64,000 nt of DNA. Origin: an uncultured Oscillospiraceae bacterium. GTDB taxonomy: Bacteria > Bacillota > Clostridia > Oscillospirales > Ruminococcaceae. The translations under genes and the position numbers were made by a program. Numbering within the stretch: the stretch's first letter is position 1; each line of letters opens with the position of its first letter. Below the pieces are notes generated by a model. The model did no database searches. It was not told the origin of the DNA and worked only from the letters and a program-made list of their open reading frames with translations. Shown one piece after another: positions 26,985 to 36,751 of the stretch. The stretch lies in assembly GCA_910584715.1 (NCBI GenBank), contig CAJUAN010000001.1, positions 62,001-126,000 on the forward strand, given 5' to 3'.

Positions 26985-28535
26985 TCACACTATCGGAATA
27001 AGGATCATACCCTTGCCTGAGACCGTGTCGTCCTCAATGTCGTTCTCCTCCATGATAGCCGCGACAGAGGTGCCGTACTTTTTGGCGATCTCCCAAAGGT
27101 CCTCGTTATCGTCGGTAAAGTAGAGCTTTAGCGCATAGCTGCAATTACGGTTCACAGGCTCGTTCTCGTCCACGGATATTTCGGTAATGCCCTTTATGTT
27201 CATGCTGTTTTCTATTTCTCCGGTTATCCTTATTTCTGTCTTAGCCTCGATGCTGCTGTCGGAAGCAAGATTGTAGGAACAGGAAACAGGCGTGAGCTTT
27301 ATATCGGCGACTGACATTTCCGTAATGTTCTCCGCAGGAACGTTGGCTGTAAAGGGTTCTTCCTTTTCAAGCACTATCGGTATGCCGTCCGCATTTTTTG
27401 CCATTACCGTGTAAACGGCGTTTCCGTTTATTTCGATACGCGCGTTTTCGGGGTCGGGACGGGCGGTTACGTTCCCTACCGAACACCAAACGTCGTAAAT
27501 GCAGTCTATACCCCCGTCGCCGTAATCAATGGCGCTTTTTATAACAGCCGACGAGTTTACGGATTGTGACGGAAGCTCTATCCGTATGTCCGATCTTGTG
27601 CTGTCGGTCTTATAGGCTGTGGAATATTCGTCTACAGCCAGATCCACGTTTGCCGTGCGGTACGCCGAACAGGTGATGAGTATAGACAGGGTGCATTCCG
27701 CTATCTTTGAGTTGCCGTCTCCGTCGGAACGAGGTTCGGTCTCGCAGGAAATAACGTCCGCCTGAACGGAACAGTTATAGCGCTCGTCTATTCCCTCCAG
27801 ATCGACTATCTGGGAGAACGGCATGGTGAACTGCATCGCTTCAACGCTGTCCTCGTCGTCCTTTACGCAGCTGTACAGCATATTTATGCAGACCTCGCCC
27901 TTTGCGATAAGCTTATTGGCAATAACCTTTTTATCGCTGGATACCACCACCGCGTCGCTTCTCAGGACGTTCACAATGGGCGGCTTTGAAAGTCCGAGAT
28001 CGAACTCCTCCGAAACTGTGACGCGTTTTGTCGTATAAAGCTTGTTGGCAGGATACGTAACGGGTATCTTTTTGAGCTGGATATTTCCGCCGAAAGCGTC
28101 GCAGATTATATCTTTCTTATCAAGGTCTGAGACCCTGATCCTGATCGAGACCGCGCCCCGGATATCAAGCCTGCGCTGATTTACCGCGCGGCAGTTCATG
28201 TAATCCGTTTTAGGGATATTGCATACTCTCGGATCGGAGCAGGTTCTTCCAAGATCAATGCTTTTGGTGTAGGTGAGCTTCTGGGTTACCGACTGTACCG
28301 CGTTGCTGTTCTCGCTGCAGTAAAGAACGCGCACGCATACGTACATCTCGTAGGTCAGTTTGTCCCCGTTGACGCTGTATGACACTATCCCGGGCGTTGT
28401 CACACATTTAAGGATACGGAATATTTCGGGATAATAGTCCGGCAGCACATAATCCAGCTCCACCGACTGTTCCTGTGTATCGTCAAAAATTACCTCCGCG
28501 GACGCTATTTCTTCTCTGTTTACTTTAAAGTCCAT
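26985..28535 (-). CDS. sipL: SPOCS/DUF3794 and LysM protein, SipL-like
   Basis: 516 residues: several DUF3794 (SPOCS) beta domains from about 30 to 450 and a C-terminal LysM domain at about 470-514 (YFTDDNEDLWEIAKKYG, then NDIEDDTVSGKGMILIP). Length and layout match Clostridioides difficile SipL, whose LysM binds SpoIVA. Here the gene is directly upstream of spoIVA, which supports the assignment. The symbol is by homology reasoning, not by search. Confidence 0.82.
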   Translation of the reverse strand: MDFKVNREEIASAEVIFDDTQEQSVELDYVLPDYYPEIFRILKCVTTPGIVSYSVNGDKLTYEMYVCVRVLYCSENSNAVQSVTQKLTYTKSIDLGRTCSDPRVCNIPKTDYMNCRAVNQRRLDIRGAVSIRIRVSDLDKKDIICDAFGGNIQLKKIPVTYPANKLYTTKRVTVSEEFDLGLSKPPIVNVLRSDAVVVSSDKKVIANKLIAKGEVCINMLYSCVKDDEDSVEAMQFTMPFSQIVDLEGIDERYNCSVQADVISCETEPRSDGDGNSKIAECTLSILITCSAYRTANVDLAVDEYSTAYKTDSTRSDIRIELPSQSVNSSAVIKSAIDYGDGGIDCIYDVWCSVGNVTARPDPENARIEINGNAVYTVMAKNADGIPIVLEKEEPFTANVPAENITEMSVADIKLTPVSCSYNLASDSSIEAKTEIRITGEIENSMNIKGITEISVDENEPVNRNCSYALKLYFTDDNEDLWEIAKKYGTSVAAIMEENDIEDDTVSGKGMILIPIV

Positions 28536-28643
28536 GCGTATTCCTCCTACATAGATAATTAGAGAAAAGAAGCAAGAGGCAAGAAATTACGGATAACCCT
28601 GCCAAGCTTCAACTGCTAAAATATTTATATTCCGCTTCGGGGG

Positions 28644-28673
28644 CTTGTATGACAGTTAGAGGACAGAAAATAG
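28644..28673 (-). promoter_or_regulatory. Tentative sigma-E-type promoter of sipL-spoIVA
   Basis: Minus strand CTATTTT, 15 bases, CATACAAG; the second element is 7/8 to the mother-cell sigma-E minus-10 consensus. The first element is only a partial match. About 100 bases of leader would follow. The rest of 28536-28739 shows nothing else. Confidence 0.3.
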
Positions 28674-28739
28674 AAAATAGATTTTTTATCCTCTGTTTAG
28701 GCATTTTTTTATTTTTCTGTTTACAAGACAGGTAAAATC

Positions 28740-29474
28740 ATGTATAATATTATTAAAACCGTGTTATGGGTTATGGGAGGGGATTCTACGGAGTATGTGT
28801 ATAAATTGTCAGTATTCTGCGCCGCGCTGCTGGTCGCCGCTGTCAGCGGAGTATGGGTCATACGGGGATTTGCGGAAAATAGTAAATATTACAAGGTAAC
28901 CGCAATTATAACGTCGATAACCGATTTCAGTACGGAACACAGCAACCGATACCGTGTATTGCCGAACGGTGAGGAAGTAAAAATCGCTATGGCTGAAGTT
29001 ACATACGAGGCTCCATACAGAAGACCCGGGTCGTTTTCCATAACGGAAGATGAAAAGGATAAGTATTCTGTGGGTGATGAAATGCCGTACTACGGCTTTG
29101 AGGGTACGAATTATTTTAAGTCCGCAAGCGCGGCAATATCGGAAATGACTGAAAACTTATTTGCTCCCGTATTTATTTTTCTGACGTCCGCAATAGTTTT
29201 GGCAGCAACAAAAATGAACGTCCCCAAAATAAAAGACGCGGCTTATGTCTGTCCGAAGGCCTTTGCATTTTCCGTACTTCTAACGGTATTGTGTGCGGGA
29301 TATACTGTTTATACCGTATTTATCTATGATAGCCATGCTATATACTTTGCAGGACTTGCTGAATTTTTCGCTCAATTGGGCAGTATAGTCCTGTCTGTCG
29401 CCGCGCTTATTATGGTAATTATTGTCTGGGCAATTGCGCTGCAACAGATCAAAAAGCACAGCAAATATGAATAA
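28740..29474 (+). CDS. DUF3592-like membrane protein
   Basis: 244 residues: a transmembrane helix near 22-45, a beta-rich extracytoplasmic segment (about 52-125) with TYEAPYRRPG and YSVGDEMPYYG that resembles DUF3592-type domains, then three more helices near 140-160, 175-197 and 205-232. Function unknown. ATG 28740 has AGG eight bases upstream. Confidence 0.6.
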   Translation: MYNIIKTVLWVMGGDSTEYVYKLSVFCAALLVAAVSGVWVIRGFAENSKYYKVTAIITSITDFSTEHSNRYRVLPNGEEVKIAMAEVTYEAPYRRPGSFSITEDEKDKYSVGDEMPYYGFEGTNYFKSASAAISEMTENLFAPVFIFLTSAIVLAATKMNVPKIKDAAYVCPKAFAFSVLLTVLCAGYTVYTVFIYDSHAIYFAGLAEFFAQLGSIVLSVAALIMVIIVWAIALQQIKKHSKYE

Positions 29475-29496
29475 AAGGTTAAATTTTACAAACCCC

Positions 29497-29525
29497 TTGA
29501 CTTTCCGTTTGTTATATTGTAAAAT
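29497..29525 (+). promoter_or_regulatory. Sigma-A-type promoter of the GH31 gene
   Basis: TTGACT, 17 bases, TAAAAT. Transcription would begin at about 29532, inside the cre site. Confidence 0.7.
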
Positions 29526-29530
29526 GTGGC

Positions 29531-29544
29531 TGTAATCGTTTACA
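29531..29544 (+). promoter_or_regulatory. Catabolite-responsive element (cre)
   Basis: TGTAATCGTTTACA matches all fixed positions of TGWAANCGNTNWCA, the CcpA operator. A second half site CGATTACA at 29553-29560 makes an inverted repeat with TGTAATCG. Placed at the transcription start, it should block initiation when preferred sugars are present. Confidence 0.75.
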
Positions 29545-29603
29545 AGCGGGTGCGATTACATATAAAAAAGCAATAAAAATTTTTATAAAGGAGTTCGGTG
29601 TAT

Positions 29604-31940
29604 ATGAAGTTTTCAGACGGTTTCTGGCTCAACAAACGCGGCTTTGAGGTAAGCTACGCGTCACAGGCTTACGAGATCAAAACAGGAAGCAATTTTATCA
29701 ACGTACTTGCCCCCTCAAGCTACATTCAGAACAGAGGAATGACGCTTGGAGGTCCCGTGCTTGAGGTGACCTTCTCCTCCACCCAAAAGGACGTTATCAA
29801 GGTATCTGTTGAGCATTTCAAGGGCGGACTTGACAATATGCCCAAGTTCGAGCTTTACGAGGATCAGGGCTACACCCCCGAGGTTAAGGAGTACGGCGAA
29901 TACTGGGAGCTTATAAGCGGCTGCACAAAAGTGCGCGTAGGCAAATTCAACTGGAATATCCAGTATTTCTACAAGGACAAGAAGCTTACCGGCGGCTCAT
30001 GGAGAGCAACGACTGTTATCAACGAAAATCAGTTCAGACTCTCTTCCCGCCTTGCCTATACTCAGGACGATACTTTCTGGGATTATCCTCAGGACGAGAG
30101 AAATACCTACATCAGAGAGCAGCTTACCCTTTCCGTAGGCGAGAATATTTACGGCTTCGGCGAGAAATTCACCACGTTCGTTAAGAACGGTCAGACCGTT
30201 GAAACATGGAACTCCGACGGAGGCACCTGCTCGGAGCAGTCCTACAAGTGCATACCTTTCTACATTTCTTCAAGAGGCTACGGCGTTTTTGTAAACAGCT
30301 CGGACAAGATCTCCTACGAGGTCGCTTCCGATACGGTTTCCAAGGTTTCAATCACCGTTCCCGGAGAGACTATGGAATACTTCATGATCGGCGGCGAGAA
30401 CCTCCACGAGGTGCTTTCCAACTATACCACCCTCACAGGCAAGCCCGCGCTGCCTCCCGCCTATACATTCGGACTCTGGCTCACCACTTCCTTTACTACA
30501 AAGTACGATGAGGAAACAGTTACCTCATTCATTGACGGCATGGCTGAAAGGGATATTCCTTTACAGGTATTCCACTTTGACTGCTTCTGGATGAAAGAAT
30601 ACGAATGGTGCAACTTTGAGTGGGATACGCGTCAGTTCCCCGATCCTCCCGCAATGCTTAAGCGTCTCAAGGACAGAGGTCTGGAGATATGCGTTTGGAT
30701 AAACCCCTACATCGCACAGCGCTCAAAGCTTTTCGACGAGGGCGCAAAAAACGGCTACTTTATCAAGAACCTTGACGGAAGCGTTTTCCAGTGCGATATG
30801 TGGCAACCCGGCATGGCTGTTGTGGACTTCACAAATCCTGCCGCCTGCGAGTGGTACGCCTCAAAGCTCCGCAAGCTTTGCGAAATGGGCGTTGACAGCT
30901 TTAAGACCGATTTCGGCGAGAGAATCCCCACAAAGGTGAAATATTTTGACGGCTCAAATCCTATCGCAATGCACAACTACTATACTTATCTTTACAATAA
31001 AACCGTATTCAACGTTCTTAAAGAATATTACGGCGAAAACAAGGCTTGCCTGTTTGCCCGTTCCGCAACGGCAGGCGGACAGCAGTTCCCCGTACACTGG
31101 GGCGGCGACTGCTCTGCGGAGTACACCTCTATGGCGGAGACTCTCCGCGGCGGCTTGTCACTCTGCGCATCGGGCTTCGGCTATTTCAGCCACGACATGA
31201 GCGGCTTTGAGGCGACGGCTACTCCCGACATTTACAAGCGCTGGGCGGCGTTCGGACTGTTCTCCACACACTCCCGTCTCCACGGAAACAGCTCCTACAG
31301 AGTACCCTGGCTCTTCGACGAAGAATCGGTGGACGTGCTCCGCTTCTTTACAAAGCTGAAAGGTAAGCTTATGCCTTACATCTGGTCACAGGCTATAAAT
31401 ACCTCAACGATTGGCGTACCTATGATGAGAGCAATGGTCATCGACTTTGAGAACGACCCTGCTTGTCTCAGCCTTGACCGTCAGTATATGTTCGGCGACA
31501 ATATTCTTGTTGCTCCTATCTTCAACGACGAGGGTACTGCGGAATTCTACGTACCCGCAGGAACATGGACGGATATCATTTCCGGAAAGCAGTACGAGGG
31601 CGGCAAGTTCTACAACGAGAAATTTGATTATTTCTCCCTCCCCTGTCTTGCCAAACCGAACAGCATTATCGCTTACGGTAATTTTGAAAAGAACTTCGAG
31701 TACGATTATCTTAACGGTACGGAGTTCGTTATCTACGAACCCGAGGACGGAAAAACCATTGAGTGCAATATTTATAATATCGCTGCTGAAAAGGTATTCA
31801 CACTTACGGCGCTCAGGAACGGAGACAAGGTTGAGGTTTCCTACACAAACACTTCCGCCTCTTTCACGGTTAAGGTATTCGGCAAGGAACCTATAACCGT
31901 TAATCCCTCATGCGACGGAAAGGTCATTATCAATCTCTAA
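29604..31940 (+). CDS. GH31 alpha-xylosidase (YicI-like)
   Basis: 778-residue intracellular family 31 glycosidase, no signal peptide. The nucleophile Asp is D436 in FKTDFGERIP, and the acid/base is D502 in HWGGDCSAEY; KTDFGE and the full N-terminal beta-sandwich layout match YicI-type alpha-xylosidases, which remove xylose from xyloglucan oligosaccharides. ATG 29604 has AGGAG ten bases upstream; a GTG at 29598 is the alternative. It is a single-gene unit between its cre-controlled promoter and the terminator at 32016. Confidence 0.92.
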   Translation: MKFSDGFWLNKRGFEVSYASQAYEIKTGSNFINVLAPSSYIQNRGMTLGGPVLEVTFSSTQKDVIKVSVEHFKGGLDNMPKFELYEDQGYTPEVKEYGEYWELISGCTKVRVGKFNWNIQYFYKDKKLTGGSWRATTVINENQFRLSSRLAYTQDDTFWDYPQDERNTYIREQLTLSVGENIYGFGEKFTTFVKNGQTVETWNSDGGTCSEQSYKCIPFYISSRGYGVFVNSSDKISYEVASDTVSKVSITVPGETMEYFMIGGENLHEVLSNYTTLTGKPALPPAYTFGLWLTTSFTTKYDEETVTSFIDGMAERDIPLQVFHFDCFWMKEYEWCNFEWDTRQFPDPPAMLKRLKDRGLEICVWINPYIAQRSKLFDEGAKNGYFIKNLDGSVFQCDMWQPGMAVVDFTNPAACEWYASKLRKLCEMGVDSFKTDFGERIPTKVKYFDGSNPIAMHNYYTYLYNKTVFNVLKEYYGENKACLFARSATAGGQQFPVHWGGDCSAEYTSMAETLRGGLSLCASGFGYFSHDMSGFEATATPDIYKRWAAFGLFSTHSRLHGNSSYRVPWLFDEESVDVLRFFTKLKGKLMPYIWSQAINTSTIGVPMMRAMVIDFENDPACLSLDRQYMFGDNILVAPIFNDEGTAEFYVPAGTWTDIISGKQYEGGKFYNEKFDYFSLPCLAKPNSIIAYGNFEKNFEYDYLNGTEFVIYEPEDGKTIECNIYNIAAEKVFTLTALRNGDKVEVSYTNTSASFTVKVFGKEPITVNPSCDGKVIINL

Positions 31941-32015
31941 AACCGGCGCCATTTATTAAAACGGTCTTTCCGAAAATCTTACAGTATTTTGCGGAAAAGC
32001 AAAATTATTTTAATT

Positions 32016-32063
32016 AAAAAGCATAAACCTTGATTGAAATGTCTTGGTTTATGCTTTTTATTT
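32016..32063 (+). terminator. Intrinsic terminator after the GH31 gene
   Basis: AAAAAGCATAAACC and GGTTTATGCTTTTT, 14-base perfect stem, followed by ATTTC. Confidence 0.85.
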
Positions 32064-32151
32064 CATAAGACAATTTTTACACGTTTCCTCATTAATACAC
32101 CTTTACTGCAATCAAAAATTCCTGGTCAGTTATCGTACGCGGAAATAAACA

Positions 32152-32180
32152 TTGACATCAAAAGCCGAATGCTTTATAAT
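32152..32180 (+). promoter_or_regulatory. Full-consensus sigma-A promoter
   Basis: TTGACA, exactly 17 bases, TATAAT. It overlaps the most upstream in-frame start of the sensor gene and so rules that start out. Confidence 0.85.
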
Positions 32181-32229
32181 GATAATAAAGAGTTGTAACC
32201 CAAATATTCATATGTTCGGAGTGTTCGGT

Positions 32230-34125
32230 ATGATCGGAAAATATAAAATAATCGCCCTGATGACCTGCCGTATCCATGACAGGGAATGCTATGGATTTGT
32301 CAACGTCCTTAACAAAAGGCTCGCCGGGGAAGACTGCCGCCTTTTCGTATATAATTGCAATCCCCGCCTTAACGAGGACATTCACGAAAACGATCCGCAG
32401 ACTTCGGTCTATGAAATGTTTGACGCCTCATTTGCGGACGCTGTTATAATCGACTCCAACCATATCGGAAACGTCGCTGTGTGCAGAAAAATAATCAGCC
32501 GCGCGCTTGATATGGGGCTGCCGGTTATTTCGCTGGGAGAAAATTTCGAGGGCTGCATGAACATCAGATACGAACACCAGAAAGGCATAGAAGATATTAT
32601 CGCGCACCTTTACGATGTACATGGCATTTCTGATTTTCATATGATAGCGGGAGTCAAAGGCAACAGCTTTTCCGACAAAAGAATCGAAGCCTTTAAAAAC
32701 GCGCTCGAAAAAAGAGGTATCGCCTTTGACAGAAGCATGGTCAGCTACGGCGATTTCTGGTCGGATCCCGCAGTGGCTGCCGCGGAAAAGCTCCTGAACG
32801 AGGACAGACTTCCCCGCGCGTTTGTCTGCGCCAACGACCATATGGCTATTGCGGTATCGGTTTTCCTGCAAAGCCGCGGAATATCCGTACCGAACGATGT
32901 TGCGGTCACAGGCTATGACTGCATAGATACTATTTTCAGCTCCTCTCCCACCATTACCTCGCTTTGTATCAAAAATGAATCGGTTTCCGAGACCATATTC
33001 GCTATCCTTTCGGATATGTTCGGCGGAGGCAAGCGGGAGGGCGTTGTTAATATGTTCCCCGAAGCGGTATTCAACGAATCCTGCGGCTGCAAATCCTCCT
33101 TTAAGCTGGATGCGGCTGTCCTGTTCAACGAGCAGACAAACATGTTCAACCGTTTTCAGAGCGAAAACATCATACTGTCCGAAACCGCGGCAAGGATACA
33201 GCGTGGCAAAAGCTTTGAGGAGATCGCTTACATAATGAGGGACGACGACCTTATGTACGCTATGTGCTGCCTTATAAAGCAGGAATATACCGACGAGTCA
33301 GTAAACCCCGAAATTGAAAGCGCGTGCGGTTCGGACGGGGGTCTGTTTGTTCTTTACGACAGCGATATGATAGACCAAAAGCGGAACAGCGGCGAAAAAT
33401 TCACGCCCTACTATATGTCCGAAAAAGATATTATCCCTACTCTTGATTATTACCTTGACGACGGACGGTGTCTGATCTTTACGGCGCTCCATTATCTCGG
33501 GGTCTCGCTGGGATATATCTGTTTCCATTTCGGCGATTTCGTATCGGGCAATTACTATAAAATACCGCAGACGACAAGTATGCTTAACAACGCGCTGGGC
33601 GGACTTATAAACCAGCGGTACAAGCACTACCTGCTGCAAAGAATAGAAAGAATGTCTGGGACTGACGCTCTGACAGGTCTTTACAACCGCCGCGGCTTCT
33701 GTGCAAAATATGAAAGACTTCTGGAGGAAACGGGAGACCAGGCTCTCGCCGTTATAATGTGCGACCTTGACGGACTGAAATATATAAACGATAATTTCGG
33801 TCATGAGGAGGGTGATAACGCGATATATAAAACTGCGTGCGCATTAAAAGCGTGCTGTCCTGCAAATGCAATATGCACACGGTTCGGCGGCGACGAGATG
33901 ATGGCGGTATATCCTGTCGGAGAAAACGAACGGGACGTCCGCGCGTTATTTTGCGAATATCTGGACAAGTACAACGCCGTGTCGGGAAAACCGTACACCG
34001 TTGCCGCCAGCATGGGCATTTACATTGCTTCGGAGGGCGAGAAGCCCGATTTTGAGGAGCTTGTTAAAAAGTCGGACAGGCTGATGTACGGCGAAAAGAA
34101 GCGCAGAAAGACTTTGCGGAAGTAA
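32230..34125 (+). CDS. Soluble diguanylate cyclase with LacI-type sugar-binding sensor
   Basis: 631 residues, no signal peptide or transmembrane helix. Residues about 1-260 form a LacI/GalR-type periplasmic-binding-protein fold (PVISLGENFEG, FVCANDHMAIAVS, DVAVTGYDCID) without the DNA-binding headpiece. A middle region (about 290-460) looks like a GAF-type linker domain, and a GGDEF domain follows from DALTGLYNRRG (residue 479) to the RFGGDEM active site (D555). It should make c-di-GMP in response to a cytoplasmic sugar. ATG 32230 has GGAG eight bases upstream. Confidence 0.9.
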   Translation: MIGKYKIIALMTCRIHDRECYGFVNVLNKRLAGEDCRLFVYNCNPRLNEDIHENDPQTSVYEMFDASFADAVIIDSNHIGNVAVCRKIISRALDMGLPVISLGENFEGCMNIRYEHQKGIEDIIAHLYDVHGISDFHMIAGVKGNSFSDKRIEAFKNALEKRGIAFDRSMVSYGDFWSDPAVAAAEKLLNEDRLPRAFVCANDHMAIAVSVFLQSRGISVPNDVAVTGYDCIDTIFSSSPTITSLCIKNESVSETIFAILSDMFGGGKREGVVNMFPEAVFNESCGCKSSFKLDAAVLFNEQTNMFNRFQSENIILSETAARIQRGKSFEEIAYIMRDDDLMYAMCCLIKQEYTDESVNPEIESACGSDGGLFVLYDSDMIDQKRNSGEKFTPYYMSEKDIIPTLDYYLDDGRCLIFTALHYLGVSLGYICFHFGDFVSGNYYKIPQTTSMLNNALGGLINQRYKHYLLQRIERMSGTDALTGLYNRRGFCAKYERLLEETGDQALAVIMCDLDGLKYINDNFGHEEGDNAIYKTACALKACCPANAICTRFGGDEMMAVYPVGENERDVRALFCEYLDKYNAVSGKPYTVAASMGIYIASEGEKPDFEELVKKSDRLMYGEKKRRKTLRK

Positions 34126-34128
34126 TAT

Positions 34129-34163
34129 AAAAGCCGGAACGGTTCAATTTCGTTCCGGCTTTA
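34129..34163. terminator. Bidirectional intrinsic terminator
   Basis: AAAGCCGGAACG and CGTTCCGGCTTT, 12-base stem between the convergent GGDEF and GH13 genes. Confidence 0.88.
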
Positions 34164-34167
34164 ACTT

Positions 34168-35721
34168 TTACACCTTATAAAATCCCGCAAAGCATTTGGG
34201 TACGGTGATATGGCCTTCCTTTGCGGAGATATCTCCCCCGAATGTGTATACGGCTTCTTTCGGGGAATATCCGCATTTAAATGTAACAGCTTTGTCAGAC
34301 GGGTTAAGAATAACAAGTATCCTTTCGTTTTCCGCAGACCTTAGATATGCAAACGGATATGCGTTCTTTTCCGCAAAAACGAACTCTATTTCCCCGAGAT
34401 TTCCCAGAGCCTTATAACTGCGGCGTATCTTTATCAGCTTTTTTACTTCGTTCAGAAGCGAATTTCCGTCCGCGAGCTGAGCCGCGGCGGTAGGTCTGTC
34501 CGCGCTTCCGTCAAGAGGAATATACAGCTTTTCCGCGGGAGCGGAGCTGAAGCCCGCGTTTACCGAACCGTCCCACTGCATAGGACTTCTTGAACCTGTT
34601 CTGCCATAGCCGCCCTCAACCGACGTCAGATTTTCAACATAGCGCATACCGATCTCGTCGCCGTAATAAATGAACGGCGCGCCCGGCATTGACAGCAAGA
34701 ACGCAAACGCAACTTTCAGATTGTCTCCGCGGATATTCCGCGCAAGTCTGTCCATATCGTGGTTTCCCGACGGTATGCATATAAGTCCGCTTTTGTTTGT
34801 TTTTTCGTAATTTTCAATGTATTTTGCAGTGAACTCGGAAACGTCCCCGCCGCCCGTTCCGAAATAGGGCTTTTCACAGCGGAACAGATCGTTATAGTGA
34901 GACGGTCCGAAATGCAGCAGGAAGTCCATATGGAAACCGCCCTCAAGTGATTTGTCGGGTTCCCCCCACTCGGAAACCATTGCAGCCTCGGGAAACTCAC
35001 GGTCGAGAAATTCACGGACGTTCTGCCAGAGCTTTATTGTGCCTTTACCGTTTTCGTCGTTTTTTACAAGCGATCCCGCCATATCCACGCGGAAGCCGTC
35101 GCAGCCCGTTTTCAGCCAGAAGCGCATGATATTTTTCAGTTCCTCAAGGGTAGCCTTTGCTCCCTCGCTGTCCGTAGACTGCTGCCACTTTTTAGCCGGG
35201 TCGGGCTTGTAATACCCGTAGTTCAGCGCAGGCTGGTGGGAGAAGAAATTAACGGCGCAGCAACCGTCCCTGTCTGAGATACCCTTTATGCTGCTGATAC
35301 CCTGCGGTTCCTCCCATATGCTGTCAGTCCAGATATAGCGGTCGGTAAATTCGTTTCTGCCAGCTTTCATTGATTCCCTGAACCACTTGTGATCGACAGA
35401 GGTGTGTCCCGGGACAAGGTCGAGAAGAATGTGCATACCGCGCTTGTGTATCTCACCGAAGAGCATTTTCAGCTCCTCATTCGTTCCGTATCTGGGGGCG
35501 GCGGTATAGTAGTCGGAAACGTCGTATCCAGCGTCTCCGAACGGGGACATAAAGCAGGGATTCATCCATATGGCATTGCAGCCGAGATCCTTAATGTAGT
35601 CAAGCTTTTCGGCAATACCTGCGAAATCGCCTATTCCGTCGGCGTTCGAATCCTTGAAAGACTGGGGATAAATTTCATAGAAAACCGCGTTTTCAAGCCA
35701 CTTGGGTTGATTTCTTCTCAT
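34168..35721 (-). CDS. GH13 alpha-glucosidase / oligo-glucosidase
   Basis: 517-residue cytoplasmic alpha-amylase-family enzyme. The catalytic triad is D213 (GFRVDMA), E251 (VSEWGEP) and D322 (SGNHDMDR). The DSNADGIGDFAGI segment is the calcium-loop type of oligo-1,6-glucosidases and related alpha-glucosidases. A C-terminal beta domain ends at CFAGFYKV. It is 28 bases downstream of the LacI-type gene and presumably controlled by it. Exact linkage preference cannot be read. Confidence 0.92.
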   Translation of the reverse strand: MRRNQPKWLENAVFYEIYPQSFKDSNADGIGDFAGIAEKLDYIKDLGCNAIWMNPCFMSPFGDAGYDVSDYYTAAPRYGTNEELKMLFGEIHKRGMHILLDLVPGHTSVDHKWFRESMKAGRNEFTDRYIWTDSIWEEPQGISSIKGISDRDGCCAVNFFSHQPALNYGYYKPDPAKKWQQSTDSEGAKATLEELKNIMRFWLKTGCDGFRVDMAGSLVKNDENGKGTIKLWQNVREFLDREFPEAAMVSEWGEPDKSLEGGFHMDFLLHFGPSHYNDLFRCEKPYFGTGGGDVSEFTAKYIENYEKTNKSGLICIPSGNHDMDRLARNIRGDNLKVAFAFLLSMPGAPFIYYGDEIGMRYVENLTSVEGGYGRTGSRSPMQWDGSVNAGFSSAPAEKLYIPLDGSADRPTAAAQLADGNSLLNEVKKLIKIRRSYKALGNLGEIEFVFAEKNAYPFAYLRSAENERILVILNPSDKAVTFKCGYSPKEAVYTFGGDISAKEGHITVPKCFAGFYKV

Positions 35722-35749
35722 AATGACATTCTTCCTTTCAATAATAAGC

Positions 35750-36751
35750 TTATGTGTTTTGGGTAATATCGGCTACAGAATCACGTTCAACAAGTCTTGT
35801 ATGCAAAAGAACAGTGCTGATGCGGATTCCGCTTTTTATCTGCTGCATTGTCATGAATGCAGCTTTGCCGATGTGTATGCAGTTCTGATCCACTGTTGTA
35901 AGCGGCGGAACGCAATATTCCGCAATAGGCAGGTTATCATAGCCTGTGACGCTGATATCCGCAGGAACTGAGTATCCCGCTTTAGCCAGTTCCCTGACAG
36001 CAGCGGAGGCTATAACGTCGCTTACGCATACGATCGCGGTCGAGCCTTTTCCCGCAATGTCAAGAGCGGCTTCCTTAACGCCGTCTCCTGAAAAACTTGC
36101 ATAACGGACAAGGTCTTTGCAATTTCCTCCGCCAAGAGACTCAACTGTTTCACAGAAGAGCTTTTTACGCTCGACCGTAACCATACTGTCGCTCTCCCCG
36201 CCTATAAATCCGATCTTCCTGTGTCCATTTTTCCAAAGATGCAGTACGGCAAGATGTATACCGTTTTCACAGCCTACCCGAGCGGTAAGCGGACTGTCAA
36301 TATAATCGTCAAAAATAATAAAAGGCACGTCATATCCCTTATTGCGGCTGATAAAATCTACATTAGGCCTGAATCCAAGAAAGAATATTCCTTCAAACCT
36401 CTTTCCTATCACAAGAGCGTCATAGTTTCCCAATGTGGCTTGCTCTTTTGTAACGGAAATAATATTTACGCTTAAACCTTGTTCGGCGGCGGCAGTTTGT
36501 ATTCCCGCTATGACCTCGTAGCCAAACTGTTCGGCGTTTTCATAGTATACGTTGCACACCAGCACAGCGACGCTTTTGTTTTTGCTCATTTTGTCATAAT
36601 TTATGACATAGCCCATTTCAGCAGCGCAGCGGATAATGTTTTCCCGTGTGTTTTCGTTTATATCGGTAGCCCCTGATATCGCTTTGGATACCGTACTTTT
36701 GGATATTCCCAGCTTATCCGCTATATTTTGGATCGTTACTTTTTTATTCAC
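35750..36751 (-). CDS. LacI family transcriptional regulator
   Basis: 333 residues: HTH headpiece TIQNIADKLGISKSTVSKA, hinge helix near 50-58, and a sugar-binding core with FIGGESDS and SVTGYDNLP. The start codon is GTG 36751, overlapping the stop of a 16-residue leader ORF and lacking a good ribosome binding site of its own. Palindromic TTTCGAAA operators sit just downstream of its promoter, so autoregulation is likely. It is co-transcribed with the GH13 gene. Confidence 0.95.
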   Translation of the reverse strand: MNKKVTIQNIADKLGISKSTVSKAISGATDINENTRENIIRCAAEMGYVINYDKMSKNKSVAVLVCNVYYENAEQFGYEVIAGIQTAAAEQGLSVNIISVTKEQATLGNYDALVIGKRFEGIFFLGFRPNVDFISRNKGYDVPFIIFDDYIDSPLTARVGCENGIHLAVLHLWKNGHRKIGFIGGESDSMVTVERKKLFCETVESLGGGNCKDLVRYASFSGDGVKEAALDIAGKGSTAIVCVSDVIASAAVRELAKAGYSVPADISVTGYDNLPIAEYCVPPLTTVDQNCIHIGKAAFMTMQQIKSGIRISTVLLHTRLVERDSVADITQNT

